DNA of 64,000 bases from Cytophagales bacterium WSM2-2 (GTDB lineage: Bacteria; Bacteroidota; Bacteroidia; Cytophagales; Cyclobacteriaceae): assembly GCA_015472025.1 (NCBI GenBank), contig BNHL01000001.1, positions 868,001 to 932,000 of the forward strand, given 5' to 3'. Below, in pieces: positions 51,851 to 62,234 of the stretch (its first letter is position 1; each line of letters starts with the position of its first letter). Below the pieces are notes generated by a model. It was given only the letters and a program-made list of their open reading frames with translations, searched no databases and was not told the origin of the DNA. Made by a program: the position numbers and the translations under genes.

Positions 51851-54800
51851 CTACATGATATCTTCAAGAGTTACTGCACTTATCTGCTTTTGCTTGATAA
51901 GCTCGTTGAATTTCGGAAGCTTGTCTTTCATAATTTGCCGAAGATTGTTTAGCTGTAGATCAATTTTATCCGTGATTTCTTTATAGACCGTCTTCACCTG
52001 CTCTGTTGGTTTGTAGTCACTCCCGTCCACTTCTCCAGCTAGTGCTCCCAGTTTATTGTTGAGGCGGATCGGAAAATTAAGTGGATCCTGCCCACTGCGA
52101 TTTTTGGTTTGATACAATGATTCCTCAACTTTTTTCATATCATCGGTAATCATCTTTCCCATATCAATGACTTCTTTCATATCCGCTTTGTCCTTCATCG
52201 GGTCAACCACGCGATTGATCTGGTCACGAATGAGTCGGATATTTTTGACGGCTTTGTTCGTTTCACTGAGCTTGTCCCGTACAGCAATTGAAAAATCAAA
52301 TTGTGCTTTCATGTCAGCTTGTGTTCCTGAGGTTCGCGGATCTTTCAGGATTTCGAATTCCGTTTCCTGTACCTGGCCGTTGACCGTCAGTTTTGCCTTA
52401 TACATTCCCGGCAGCGCTTTTGGGCCGGTAAGTGACGCCCCCCACATGATCAACCCATCAAAGCCTTCAGCATCGGCATAGCGCATGTTCCATATCTGCT
52501 TATTCATGCCGCTCTTAATTTTCATTTGTTCTTCCTTTAGTTTTTTGTCGGGCTTGGTAGAGAATTTTTTAATAAGCCTGCCGTCCGTTTCCATTATCTC
52601 AATCGAGACTTTTGCTTTCACGGTGTCTTTCAGATAGTAGTGAATCATTACTCCATTCGGATGGTTCTTCCCCTCCCTCTTTGACTCAGTCCTGGCTTGG
52701 CCACCATTCATCCGGTAGCTGGGCATTGGTTTATACAGATGAAAATCGCTTTTGGCTATATCCTCACTCAGTTGATGTAAAGGAGTGATGTCATCAATGA
52801 GCCAAAAGCTTCGGCCCTGGGTAGCCGCAATGAGGTTGTCATTCTTAATGGTCAGGTCGGTGATCGGAACAAGAGGCAAGTTCAGCTGAAAAGATTTCCA
52901 ACTAGTGCCATCATCAAATGAAATGTACATGCCGAATTCTGTTCCTGCATACAACAGTCCCGCTCGTTTTGGATCGGCCCGAACTACACGCGTGAAATGA
53001 GAAGCATCTATCCCATCCGTGATCTTCGTCCATGTTTTTCCATAATCTTTGGTGCGATACAGGTAAGGTTGATAGTCACCAAGTTTGTAGCGGGTTCCGG
53101 CCACATAAGCTCCTCCTTTCACAAATGGATCAAACTCGATGCTGTTGAACATCATCCACTCGGGCATTCCGGTTGGCGTCACTTTCTCCCAGTTCTTTCC
53201 TCCGTCTTTGGTGATGTGCAGCAAGCCATCATCTGAACCTGCCATGATCACATCTTTTTCGTAAGGCGATTCCGCGACTGCGAAAATGGTGCAGTAATAT
53301 TCCACGGCTGTATTGTCTTTGGTGATAGGTCCACCCGATGAGCCGAGTTTAGTAGGATCATTGCGCGTCAAGTCCGGACTGATCAACTCCCAATTTTCCC
53401 CACCATTATAACTTACATGAAGATGCTGCGAAGCTGAATACAATTTTTGGGGATTATGCGGTGAGAAGAAAATGGGGAAGTTCCATTGGAAGCGATACTT
53501 CGCTCCCTCCGCTCCTGAGCCCATGGGATTGTCAGGCCACGCGTTGATGCTGCGTGATTCTCCGGTCCTATGGTTCCTCCTTTCCAGGTAACCGTCATAA
53601 CTTCCTCCATACACCACATCCTCATCCGTTGGGTCAACTGCGATATGACCACTCTCGCCTCCGGCTGTTGCTTCCCAGTCGTGGTCACCAATGGAAGCCC
53701 CATCAGTTCGATGAAGTACACGCTGTGTCGAGTTGTCTTGCTGTGCTCCGTAAATACGATAAGGAAAATGGTTGTCGGTAATGACCCGGTAATATTGCGC
53801 TGTTGGCTGATTGTGATAGGTTGTCCAGTTTTCGCCACCGTCAAATGAAACTTCACCACCACCGTCATCTGCAATGATCATGCGCTGGTTGTCTTCAGGC
53901 GCTATCCACAGATCATGGTGATCACCATGGTTGGCATTCATCGATCGGAACGTTTTTCCTCCGTCTTTGGATTTGTGGTAAGAGACATTCATCACATAGA
54001 CGATGTCAACATCTTTGGTATCAGCATAAATTTTGGAATAGTACCATGCCCGTTGTCGCAGGCTGCGGTCGTCATTCATTTTGGTCCACTTTTCACCACC
54101 ATCATCAGAACGATAGACTCCGCCATTTTCATTTTCAATGATTGCATACACACGGTTCGAATTTACCGGCGAAACGGAGACACCCGAGATTCCCCAAATT
54201 CCTTTTGGTAATCCTTCATTCGAAGAAATATTTTTCCAGGTTTCTCCACCGTCTGTACTTTTCCAGAGTGCCGACCCTTCGCCACCGCTCTCTAAACTAT
54301 AAGGCGTTCTGCGTATTCTCCAGGTCGAAGCGAAAAGTATCCGTGGATTATTCGGATCCATACACAAGTCAGCTGCTCCCGCGTCAGCGTTGGCAAACAA
54401 AATTCTTTTCCAATTTTTTCCTCCGTCATCCGACCGATAGATTCCGCGCTCTTCTGAAGGTTTGAAAAGATCTCCCAATACTGCTGCGTAAACCAAGTCG
54501 GGATTTTTAGGATGGATACGGATGCGAAGGACGTGATTTGAATTTTTAAGTCCGCAAAAAGTCCAGGTCTTCCCGGCATCGGTGGATCGAAAGATTCCGT
54601 GGCCAAATGAAACATTGCCGCGCACTGTGCCTTCTCCCTGTCCCACATAGATCACATTGTTATCCCATTCACTGACGGCTACAGCTCCGATAGAACCTCC
54701 GAAAAAACCATCGGAGATATTTGACCAGGTGTTGCCCGCATCTGTGGTACGCCATACGCCACCACCAGTCGATCCGAAGTAAAACAAATTGGGTTTGCCT

Positions 54801-54976
54801 GCCACACCCGTCACCGTTGCCGATCTGCCTCCGCGAAAGGGTCCAATCCCGCGCCACTCGATCGCATTATAAAGTTTTTCATCGAATGTAATTGCCTTGC
54901 TTACAGTAGAAGTTTTCTTCTGTGCCTGAAGACTGAACGAAAAAATGCAAACCAGGAGAATCAGCTGCTTTTTCAT
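51851..54976 (-). CDS. Large BNR/VPS10-like beta-propeller protein, secreted
   Basis: A 1041-residue exported protein with a signal peptide (MKKQLILLVCIFSFSLQAQ). It carries many BNR/Asp-box repeats of the S-x-D-x-G-x-x-W type, such as FRSTDAGKTWTF, YRSDDGGKNWKRI, WKSTDGGETWKNI and YRTKDYGKTWTKI, spread over about residues 50-700. These form one or two large propellers as in VPS10/sortilin and some glycoside hydrolases. The C-terminal 250 residues are a helical region with a DUF-like segment (LTGPKALPGMYKAKLTVNGQV). There is no clear catalytic residue set, so it may bind rather than cleave. Sialidase is not supported, as the arginine triad cannot be pointed to. Confidence 0.85.
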   Translation of the reverse strand: MKKQLILLVCIFSFSLQAQKKTSTVSKAITFDEKLYNAIEWRGIGPFRGGRSATVTGVAGKPNLFYFGSTGGGVWRTTDAGNTWSNISDGFFGGSIGAVAVSEWDNNVIYVGQGEGTVRGNVSFGHGIFRSTDAGKTWTFCGLKNSNHVLRIRIHPKNPDLVYAAVLGDLFKPSEERGIYRSDDGGKNWKRILFANADAGAADLCMDPNNPRILFASTWRIRRTPYSLESGGEGSALWKSTDGGETWKNISSNEGLPKGIWGISGVSVSPVNSNRVYAIIENENGGVYRSDDGGEKWTKMNDDRSLRQRAWYYSKIYADTKDVDIVYVMNVSYHKSKDGGKTFRSMNANHGDHHDLWIAPEDNQRMIIADDGGGEVSFDGGENWTTYHNQPTAQYYRVITDNHFPYRIYGAQQDNSTQRVLHRTDGASIGDHDWEATAGGESGHIAVDPTDEDVVYGGSYDGYLERRNHRTGESRSINAWPDNPMGSGAEGAKYRFQWNFPIFFSPHNPQKLYSASQHLHVSYNGGENWELISPDLTRNDPTKLGSSGGPITKDNTAVEYYCTIFAVAESPYEKDVIMAGSDDGLLHITKDGGKNWEKVTPTGMPEWMMFNSIEFDPFVKGGAYVAGTRYKLGDYQPYLYRTKDYGKTWTKITDGIDASHFTRVVRADPKRAGLLYAGTEFGMYISFDDGTSWKSFQLNLPLVPITDLTIKNDNLIAATQGRSFWLIDDITPLHQLSEDIAKSDFHLYKPMPSYRMNGGQARTESKREGKNHPNGVMIHYYLKDTVKAKVSIEIMETDGRLIKKFSTKPDKKLKEEQMKIKSGMNKQIWNMRYADAEGFDGLIMWGASLTGPKALPGMYKAKLTVNGQVQETEFEILKDPRTSGTQADMKAQFDFSIAVRDKLSETNKAVKNIRLIRDQINRVVDPMKDKADMKEVIDMGKMITDDMKKVEESLYQTKNRSGQDPLNFPIRLNNKLGALAGEVDGSDYKPTEQVKTVYKEITDKIDLQLNNLRQIMKDKLPKFNELIKQKQISAVTLEDIM

Positions 54977-55105
54977 AGTTGAAGGTTTAGTACAGCGATG
55001 TTACTAAAAAAACACACCTCGAAAAATTACTTTTTTATCACAGGCAAATGAGGTATCTAAGCATTGAGATTCGGGAAACAAAAATTACTTTCAGGCAAAA
55101 TTTCT

Positions 55106-56332
55106 ATGGAAGACAAAAGTTTCAGACCCTTGTTCAGCATTCCGGTGATCGTAGCAGCGCTCGGTTATTTTGTTGATATCTACGATCTCCTGCTGTTCAG
55201 CATTGTCCGTAAACCCAGCTTGCTCGCACTCGGTGTAGCTGAAAGTGATTTGTTGCCAGCGGGTGAATTTCTGATCCAGACACAAATGACTGGCCTGTTG
55301 GTCGGAGGCATCATCTGGGGAATTATGGGCGACAAGAAAGGAAGGCTCTCTGTTTTGTTTGGTTCCATCTTACTATACTCTCTCTCCAACATCGCCAACG
55401 GTTTTGTGACGACCACCACACAATACGCTGTGCTCCGTTTCATTGCCGGCATCGGGTTGGCCGGAGAATTGGGTGCTGGTATTACACTGGTTTCGGAATC
55501 ACTGCCAACGAGGCTTCGAGGTTATGGAACTACACTAGTAGCAACCATCGGTTTGTTGGGAGCTGTGGTCGCCAATTTTGTCGTTCGGCTATCTGATTGG
55601 CGGACAGCTTTCTTTATTGGCGGGGGACTAGGGTTGCTCCTGCTCATCACCAGGATCAGTGTTTTCGAGTCCGGTGTTTTTCTGAAAGTGAAGGAGCAAA
55701 AAGTAGATCGCGGAAATTTCTTTATGCTTTTCAACAAAAAAGAAAGGCTTAAAAAATTCCTTGGCTGTATTTTTATTGGTACCCCGATCTGGTACGTTAT
55801 CGGGATTTTAATTTTTGCATCGCCTGAGATCGCCAAGGCTTTGAATGTAGCAGGCGAAGTAAAGTCAGGAGATGCCGTCATGTGGAGTTATATCGGCCTT
55901 ACCGTTGGCGACCTGACCAGCGGGCTTTTCAGCCAATGGATGGGCACCCGGAAAAAGATCGTCTTGATTTACATTCTGATAACATTAGCCTTTGTCTTAC
56001 TTTACTTGTATTCAAGTTCCATCTCTGTAGATCGGTTTTATTTCAACTGCTTTCTGCTGGGCGTGGGCGTGGGTTACTGGGCACTTTTTGTCACCATTGC
56101 CGCCGAGCAATTTGGTACCAATCTGCGGTCTACCGTAGCCACTACAGTCCCCAATTTTATTCGTGGAACGGTGGTACCCCTGACTGCCTTGTTCAAATTT
56201 GTGCGCTCCGAAACGGACGTAATCCAGGGAGCTCTATGGGTAGGTTTATTGACGATCGTCATCGCGCTCTTTGCCATTCGCCTCATCGATGAAACCTTTA
56301 CTCGGGATATGAATTTCATTGAGGAAAATTGA
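55106..56332 (+). CDS. MFS transporter
   Basis: A 408-residue inner-membrane protein with about 12 helices. The loop GDKKGRLSVLFGS between helices 2 and 3 matches the MFS motif A. The first helices hold VALGYFVDIYDLLLF, of the sugar/metabolite transporter type. AGIGLAGELGAGITLVSESLP is the helix 4-5 region, and YIGLTVGDLTSGLFSQWMGTRKK is the second-half repeat of motif A. The substrate is not predictable. The ATG at 55106 was chosen over an upstream in-frame start; it lies 129 bp from the divergent BNR gene start. Confidence 0.88.
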   Translation: MEDKSFRPLFSIPVIVAALGYFVDIYDLLLFSIVRKPSLLALGVAESDLLPAGEFLIQTQMTGLLVGGIIWGIMGDKKGRLSVLFGSILLYSLSNIANGFVTTTTQYAVLRFIAGIGLAGELGAGITLVSESLPTRLRGYGTTLVATIGLLGAVVANFVVRLSDWRTAFFIGGGLGLLLLITRISVFESGVFLKVKEQKVDRGNFFMLFNKKERLKKFLGCIFIGTPIWYVIGILIFASPEIAKALNVAGEVKSGDAVMWSYIGLTVGDLTSGLFSQWMGTRKKIVLIYILITLAFVLLYLYSSSISVDRFYFNCFLLGVGVGYWALFVTIAAEQFGTNLRSTVATTVPNFIRGTVVPLTALFKFVRSETDVIQGALWVGLLTIVIALFAIRLIDETFTRDMNFIEEN

Positions 56333-56455
56333 CAGATTCAGGGCAAACCTTACATTTTTCATTTTCGCAACCGATCGCACCCAAATCTTTACCAAAAACG
56401 GGTATTTACCTATTATCTTTACAGCAATTGGATTGTCTTATTCGAAAGAAAAAAC

Positions 56456-58531
56456 ATGCGAAAGCTAGTTTTCGGCTTGGTTTTAATTGTCCCGTTCCTA
56501 TCCAAGGCTCAAAATCAGTCTAAGATTGACAGCCTGAAGAAACGGCTGCCTCTTGCTTCGGCTGAGAGTCGCTATAATCTGTGGAATGATATAGCCTGGG
56601 AATATCGTTTTGCCTATCCCGACAGTACATTATTCTATGCTGCAAAAGCTTTTTCATTGGGCAGTGAATTGCAACTGCTTAAAGACCTGGCCCGTCCCCT
56701 GAATTACCAGGGTGTTGCTTACAACTACAAAGGTGATCGTCTGAATGCCTATGAGATGTACTCTCAGGCCTTGCGTGTCAGCGCACGTCAGGGGGATTCA
56801 ATCCAGATGGCACACAGCAACAACAACCTCGGGCGACTTTTTTTTGAGCAAGGGCTGTTGGCGAAAGCCTATGACTACTACATCTTGTCCTACAACATAT
56901 TCAAAAAACTGAATGACGTCTACGGGCTGGCCTATACCCTTCAAAGTTTAGCTACTCTGCAAAGGTCACAGAAGGATTTTGTTCAATCAGAAAAAAATTA
57001 TAAAGAAGCCTACCAGATCAGATTGAAGTTGGGGAATAAGCGAGATATCATGTCGGCCCTGATGATGCTTGGCCGGCTTTACTATGAACGAACCGAATAC
57101 GAAATTTCAAACAAAGTTCTACTCCGCGCGGATTCCCTGGGACACTTGATGAAGGATGAACTCAGCTTATCAGAAATTAAAATTCTTATTGCAAGAAATT
57201 ACCTTGAGGTAGGTAAAATCAATGAAGCCGAGCAATACGCTGAAGCAGGTGCCGCAGTGATCAAACGCTTGAACTATGTTCGGGTACTTCCAGAGACGAT
57301 GGTGTTGCTTGGGAAAATTCATTTCCTGAAAGGAAGCCTGGGCGAAGCGGAAGGTTTTTTCAAATCATCACTTAAGATTGCCACAGACATCAAAGACCTG
57401 CAGGGTCAAATGGATGCTTATCAAAATCTGTGGAAACTGGAAACCAAACTCAATCGTCCGAATGCTGTGTTTTATATGAACCAGTATCTCGTGAGAAAAG
57501 ATTCAATCAAGGATTTAGATCTCACTCGCCAGGTAGAAAGACTTCAGTTTCAATTGGTGATTGAAAAGAAAGAAAAAGAAAATGAGCTATTAAAGTTGAG
57601 TGAAGCCAACCAGGCATCTATCATCGAACGACAGCGTCTTGAAAATATCGCTTTGCTGGTGATCATGCTTTGTGCGTTCAGTCTGGCTGTTGGATTCTGG
57701 TACTATAGCCGGAAACGTACAAGAATCAACCTTCAATTAGAAGCCCAAAATCATTTCATCGAATTGCAACGCAAGCAAATTGAAAAGAGAAACATTGACT
57801 TGTCAGTCCAAAATCATAAGCTAGCCGATCTCAACCATGAGAAGGACATGCTCATGAATATTGTTGCTCACGATTTGAAATCTCCTTTGACGCGTATCAT
57901 GGGGCTCACGAATCTGATTTCGACCGATGGTAAGCTCTCCACAACACAACAGGAATACATCCGACTGATGAAGGATGTCACTCAATCGAATATAGACTTG
58001 ATTGTTGACCTGTTGGATGTGAATGCCTTGCAATCAGAATCAGATGTGCCTCACGCTGAAATCTTCGACATAGGCCGGATGCTGGAGGAACGGGTCGCCT
58101 TCTTTCAATACCCGAGCATCAGCAAGAAAATTGATTTGACACTTAACCATTCTATCGAAAACCAGATTCTCAGCAACCCCGGATACCTCATGCGAATTGT
58201 TGACAATTTGCTCTCCAACGCCATCAAATTTTCGAAGTCAGGATCTGAGGTGCGCGTAACAGCAAGCATGGAGTCCGGCAACCTTTCTTTCACCATTAAA
58301 GACAACGGCCCTGGTTTTTCAGAAGCTGACAAGCAATTGCTCTACCAGAGATTCAAGAAACTAAGTGCCCGGCCTACTGCAGGTGAAACATCTAACGGTT
58401 TGGGGCTGGCTATCGTGAAAACATTAGTCGAACGTCTTCATGGAGAAATTATTCTCAATAGCGAACTTGGCAAAGGAAGTGAATTCATTATTCATATTCC
58501 TGTCAAAGTAATTGAAAGTATCTCCGCCTGA
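56456..58531 (+). CDS. TPR-containing sensor histidine kinase
   Basis: A 691-residue kinase with a signal peptide (about 1-18, ending LSKAQ). TPR-like repeats run from about 60 to 330 (AHSNNNLGRLFFEQGLLAKAYDYY, YTLQSLATLQRSQKDFVQSE, MALMMLGRLYYERTEYEISNK-type). One transmembrane helix follows (IALLVIMLCAFSLAVGFWYYS). A coiled coil leads to HisKA (MNIVAHDLKSPLTRIMG) and HATPase with NAIKFSKSG and NGLGLAIV. The periplasmic TPRs would sense a protein partner. No response regulator is adjacent, which is common for this Bacteroidota kinase type. Confidence 0.92.
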   Translation: MRKLVFGLVLIVPFLSKAQNQSKIDSLKKRLPLASAESRYNLWNDIAWEYRFAYPDSTLFYAAKAFSLGSELQLLKDLARPLNYQGVAYNYKGDRLNAYEMYSQALRVSARQGDSIQMAHSNNNLGRLFFEQGLLAKAYDYYILSYNIFKKLNDVYGLAYTLQSLATLQRSQKDFVQSEKNYKEAYQIRLKLGNKRDIMSALMMLGRLYYERTEYEISNKVLLRADSLGHLMKDELSLSEIKILIARNYLEVGKINEAEQYAEAGAAVIKRLNYVRVLPETMVLLGKIHFLKGSLGEAEGFFKSSLKIATDIKDLQGQMDAYQNLWKLETKLNRPNAVFYMNQYLVRKDSIKDLDLTRQVERLQFQLVIEKKEKENELLKLSEANQASIIERQRLENIALLVIMLCAFSLAVGFWYYSRKRTRINLQLEAQNHFIELQRKQIEKRNIDLSVQNHKLADLNHEKDMLMNIVAHDLKSPLTRIMGLTNLISTDGKLSTTQQEYIRLMKDVTQSNIDLIVDLLDVNALQSESDVPHAEIFDIGRMLEERVAFFQYPSISKKIDLTLNHSIENQILSNPGYLMRIVDNLLSNAIKFSKSGSEVRVTASMESGNLSFTIKDNGPGFSEADKQLLYQRFKKLSARPTAGETSNGLGLAIVKTLVERLHGEIILNSELGKGSEFIIHIPVKVIESISA

Positions 58532-58533
58532 GA

Positions 58534-59196
58534 TCAGGCGACAGCATCCTTCAGATAATCATTTAGTTTTTTAATGCTCTTGCAGATCGTGGCTACTTTT
58601 TTCAAGAACTTGGGATCTTTCACTTCTGAATCAGTGAATGTGGTTGAGACCGTAAAACTTTTGTTTTTCAATAATTCAATTTGTGGATGATCTTTCGGGT
58701 AGCCTTTAGGGGCAGTCTTTACCCGATCCCAGTCTGAAAGTCCTTTAAAGTATTTTTTGAATTCCTTGTCGTTGAGAATTTTCAGGATTCCCTTCGGATT
58801 GTAATCTATTTCCTGACGAATCTTGGCGAGGTTTTCCGGATTGGGCATATACATACCCCCGGCAATCATATTCTTGTTACCAGCTTCGAAGTGAATATAG
58901 TAACCCGGCTCCTGTTCCATTTTACCATTCGGTGAAAAACCTGCTCCCATGTTAGTCTTGTAGGGACGTTTGTCTTTACTAAAACGTACATCGCGATAAA
59001 TCCGGAAACCCATCTTCCGCGGGTTTAGTCCGGCCAGGCTCTCATCCAGCTTCACCAGTTCTTTATGAAAATCTTCCAGGAAATCTTCAAAAGAAGATTT
59101 CGCTTCAAGATAAACCGGCTTGTTTTTCTCGAACCATTCACGGTTGTTGTTCTTGGCAATGTCTCTCAGGAATTTGAGGATGAGTGGAGCGTTCAT
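58534..59196 (-). CDS. DUF2461 protein
   Basis: A 220-residue cytoplasmic protein matching the DUF2461 (TIGR02453) family from start to end. It has FLRDIAKNNNREWFEKNKPVYLEAKSSFEDFLEDF, FRIYRDVRFSKDKRPYKTNMGAGF and GYYIHFEAGNKNMIAGGMYMPNPENLAKIRQEID. No catalytic role has been shown for this family. It converges with the TPR kinase with two bases between stop codons and lies downstream of murF on the same strand. It is not clearly functionally related to cell-wall synthesis. Confidence 0.9.
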   Translation of the reverse strand: MNAPLILKFLRDIAKNNNREWFEKNKPVYLEAKSSFEDFLEDFHKELVKLDESLAGLNPRKMGFRIYRDVRFSKDKRPYKTNMGAGFSPNGKMEQEPGYYIHFEAGNKNMIAGGMYMPNPENLAKIRQEIDYNPKGILKILNDKEFKKYFKGLSDWDRVKTAPKGYPKDHPQIELLKNKSFTVSTTFTDSEVKDPKFLKKVATICKSIKKLNDYLKDAVA

Positions 59197-59230
59197 ATTG
59201 AAAAAAAATATTGACTAAGTTGAAAAAGGA

Positions 59231-60514
59231 TTACAGGAAATCCAAAACACCTTCCAGGCCGATTCCGCGAGATGCTTTTACCAAAATCGTTGAGTGACTC
59301 ACGGGATGGCTTTTCAAATCCTCAATCAAAAGTTGTTTACTCTCAAAGTACCTGGCTTGCGGAATTTCCGATAGTGCTGCTTTAAAAAATTTTCCAACCA
59401 GAAAAACCTCATCAATCCTTTTCTCTGCAATTAATTTACCTATCGCCTGATGCTCGGCCTCCGGATTTTCCAATTCGTACATGTCACCAAGTACCACGAC
59501 TTTTTTTGATGCCTTCATGGAAGCAAGATTCTCGATAGCTGCAGCCATTGAACTCGGATTCGCATTGTAAGCGTCCAGGATTATTATATTGGTTCCCTTC
59601 GTTACTACCTGTGAGCGCATGTTCTCAGGTTTGTAATTTGCAATGGCTTCATTAGCAAGCTTAGCATCGACTTTAAAAAACTTTCCGATACAAAGAGCCG
59701 AGGCAATGTTTTCAAAATTGTAGCTTCCTACAATTTGTGTTTGAACTTCGTCCCCATTTTCTGCTTTGAATCTCACAAAAGGATCAGCAGAGATCAGTTG
59801 AGCGTGGTAATAATCACCTGCTGCCGGATAGAACAGAGGTGAATCAAAACGCTTCGCCATGTTCTTCAAAATCAGATTTTGAGAGTTGATAAAAACCTGA
59901 CCACGATTTGAAATCAGATGTTGGTATAATTCTGACTTGGCGCGGATCACATTCTCGAACCCGCCAAACATACCTGTATGGGCTTTCCCAATATTTGTAA
60001 TGAACCCGTGTGTCGGATTGGCAATCTTCGACAAATCGGCAATCTCACCCACGTGATTAGCTCCCATCTCAATAACAGCTATTTCAATACTTGTATCAAT
60101 AGCCAGAATGGAAAGTGGCACGCCAATGTGATTGTTCAAATTGCCTTTGGTGGCAAAAGTCTTGTACTTCTTTCGCAGTACTGCGTTTAGCAACTCCTTG
60201 CTCGTGGTCTTGCCGTTAGAGCCTGTGAGTCCGATGACCGGAATTTTTAATTGACTCCTGTGATGACTCGCTAATTGCTGAAGAGCCTGGAGACCGTCAT
60301 TCACCAATAGGCATTTTTCATTATCAGCAAAAGCTGATTCATCCACTACAGCATAGGCAGCTCCTTTGTCCAATGCTTCCCTGGCAAAAGTATTCGCATT
60401 AAAAGTTGGTCCTTTTAACGCAAAGAAAATGGAACCTTTAACGATTTGTCTTGTATCCGTGCAAACAACACCGCACTCCAGGTATTTTTTATAGAGCTCC
60501 TGAATTTCAATCAT
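59231..60514 (-). CDS. murF: UDP-N-acetylmuramoyl-tripeptide--D-alanyl-D-alanine ligase
   Basis: A 427-residue Mur ligase. The P-loop is GLTGSNGKTTSKELL (about 95-110). Downstream motifs are EMGANHVGEIADLSKIANP, AKSELYQHL, the lysine-carbamylation region, and the C-terminal DAYNANPSSMAAAIENL. MurF adds D-Ala-D-Ala to the UDP-MurNAc tripeptide as the last cytoplasmic step of the peptidoglycan precursor. It is outside a dcw cluster here, next to the SPFH gene (18 bp between them) on the same strand. Bacteroidota commonly separate murF from other mur genes. Confidence 0.96.
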   Translation of the reverse strand: MIEIQELYKKYLECGVVCTDTRQIVKGSIFFALKGPTFNANTFAREALDKGAAYAVVDESAFADNEKCLLVNDGLQALQQLASHHRSQLKIPVIGLTGSNGKTTSKELLNAVLRKKYKTFATKGNLNNHIGVPLSILAIDTSIEIAVIEMGANHVGEIADLSKIANPTHGFITNIGKAHTGMFGGFENVIRAKSELYQHLISNRGQVFINSQNLILKNMAKRFDSPLFYPAAGDYYHAQLISADPFVRFKAENGDEVQTQIVGSYNFENIASALCIGKFFKVDAKLANEAIANYKPENMRSQVVTKGTNIIILDAYNANPSSMAAAIENLASMKASKKVVVLGDMYELENPEAEHQAIGKLIAEKRIDEVFLVGKFFKAALSEIPQARYFESKQLLIEDLKSHPVSHSTILVKASRGIGLEGVLDFL

Positions 60515-60532
60515 TACCTAATGTCAGTCTGA

Positions 60533-61471
60533 TTATTTCTTATCTCCAGATTCGTCTGCTCCTCCTTTACTCACAGCCATCAGTTCCTGCATGGTGCGTT
60601 TCATGTGGTCTACGGATCCATCCAGAAAAATTGTATTTCCCTTTCCTTGCTCCGCAAAATGGCGAATGGACTCTGTCCACATGGAGAACAATATGAATGA
60701 AGAATCAAGGTTAGCGGTCTGCATTTCTTTCGCTGCATGCGACATACCTTTGGCAACTTCCTCACGGAATAATGCCACACCTTGTCCGCGCAATTGAGCT
60801 GCGATTTTCTCTGCTTCTGCGGCAATCTTAATTGCATTACCATCTGCTTCGGCAGCTTTTGTTTTGGTAATGAGCAACGCCTGACCTTCGTTTTCTGCTG
60901 CCGCCCGCAGGTTGTTTGAAGCAACCACCTTGGCCATTGATTTCATGATAGTTTCATCAAAGGCGATGTCATTCAATTGCAAATCAATGAGGTGATAACC
61001 CCAGCCTTCAAGTGTGTGGTCAAGTTGTTGCTTTACTTCCTGAACAATCTCTGTGCGGAGTGAAAGGATTTCGGATTGCTTTTTGGTAGCTACAAAGCTG
61101 CGTATGGATCCTTCAATTGTACGTGTCAAAGCAGTCATCAGGCTTTGAGCATCTAGAAATTTGAAGGCCACATTCTTAATGGTGTCTTCTTCCTGGTTCA
61201 ACACGGAAAAAAGAAGCATCGCCTTGAAATTCACGTTCGCCTGATCTTGTGTTGTGGCTTGAAACTCTAATTCAACCGATCTGTTCTGAATGGAAACACG
61301 TGAGTGTACCTTCTCGATGAAAGGAACTTTCATGTTCAACCCAGGTCGGAGAATCCGCTTGTATTTTCCAAAGACAGTCACAACTGCAATGGTTCCCTGT
61401 TTGACAGTAACAAAAAGGGTGAATAAGCCTATAAAGGCGATAAATAAAATGAGTATCAAGAATACATCCAT
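60533..61471 (-). CDS. SPFH/Band 7 (stomatin-like) membrane protein
   Basis: A 312-residue protein. An N-terminal membrane helix (VFLILILFIAFIGLFTLFVTV) is followed by a Band 7 domain: GTIAVVTVFGKYKRILRPGLNMKVPFIEKVHSRVSIQNRSVEL and LIDLQLNDIAFDETIMKSMAKVV. An Ala/Glu-rich coiled-coil segment (about 190-235) is typical. SPFH proteins form ring-like assemblies on membrane patches and may interact with proteases such as FtsH. It has no HflK/HflC partner. Its role with murF is not clear, although the two genes are close. Confidence 0.9.
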   Translation of the reverse strand: MDVFLILILFIAFIGLFTLFVTVKQGTIAVVTVFGKYKRILRPGLNMKVPFIEKVHSRVSIQNRSVELEFQATTQDQANVNFKAMLLFSVLNQEEDTIKNVAFKFLDAQSLMTALTRTIEGSIRSFVATKKQSEILSLRTEIVQEVKQQLDHTLEGWGYHLIDLQLNDIAFDETIMKSMAKVVASNNLRAAAENEGQALLITKTKAAEADGNAIKIAAEAEKIAAQLRGQGVALFREEVAKGMSHAAKEMQTANLDSSFILFSMWTESIRHFAEQGKGNTIFLDGSVDHMKRTMQELMAVSKGGADESGDKK

Positions 61472-61561
61472 AATAGGGGAGTTTGTGCTGCTAAGATATT
61501 AAGAATTCATTTATCTCATCTCGTAACGCCCGTAAGGCACGGAGCATTTTTAAGTCGACTT

Positions 61562-62149
61562 CTAATGAGAGTCAAGCCACTTGGTGGCAAATTCCTGGAG
61601 CTCGGGGAAAAAAATAAAAAATTCATTTTCGAAGTCAGGATAGTGAGTTTTCAAATCCTCAACAGATTCATCCATCCTGGAGTCAAACTTTGCTCTACGG
61701 GCCATGCCGCTGAGTGACTTTTGAATGCCCTCCAAACGAGCGTAGTTCAGAAGCCAATTTCCCTTGATCATGTAAGGCATCATGTATTTTACGCCTTCCG
61801 GAAGAATGGCCTCTTCTTCCTGAATAATGCGATAACATTCATCCGCAAAGTCGGGAAGAAATACAGTTGAATACTTGTCAAAATTTTTTGCAAGGAAATG
61901 ATCAAAGAAGATATCGGTGATGACTCCCGAATAATGCCGGTACTTTGGTCGAAGTCTTTCTTTGCTTTGTTTCACCACGGGATGTCGATCAGTAAACCAG
62001 TCGATTTCGCGATGGAGCTCAACACCCCTGGCTATTTCTTTCCCAAACTGTGCTTCAAGATTTCGTCCTTTAACAAAATCTCCGATGAAGTTTCCCACTT
62101 TCACTCCGGAGTTTTCACCCGACAAAAAAAGATGTGCAAGGAAATTCAT
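61562..62149 (-). CDS. ACP phosphodiesterase (AcpH, DUF479) family protein
   Basis: A 195-residue protein matching AcpH: MNFLAHLFLSGENSGVKVGNFIGDFVKG at the N-terminus, VELHREIDWFTDRHPVV, and YSGVITDIFFDHFLAKNF with metal-binding His and Asp in the expected positions. AcpH removes the 4'-phosphopantetheine arm from acyl carrier protein. The gene is separate from fatty-acid genes. It is divergent from the HbpS-like gene, with 137 bp between starts. Confidence 0.9.
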   Translation of the reverse strand: MNFLAHLFLSGENSGVKVGNFIGDFVKGRNLEAQFGKEIARGVELHREIDWFTDRHPVVKQSKERLRPKYRHYSGVITDIFFDHFLAKNFDKYSTVFLPDFADECYRIIQEEEAILPEGVKYMMPYMIKGNWLLNYARLEGIQKSLSGMARRAKFDSRMDESVEDLKTHYPDFENEFFIFFPELQEFATKWLDSH

Positions 62150-62234
62150 TCCACAAGGTAAGGGTTAAAGATTTCAATTTTCATCTTTAGCATTGAATCT
62201 GCTCTCTTCCAGTATTTCCCTAATGTAATACCTG

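Noticed and set aside
53413..53874. Long antisense frame within the BNR protein gene
   Set aside because: It is a shadow of the repeated Asp-box coding sequence and has no start or domain of its own.
51851..54976. Sialidase call for the Asp-box protein
   Set aside because: Asp boxes are also found in VPS10 and other propellers, and the arginine triad was not found.
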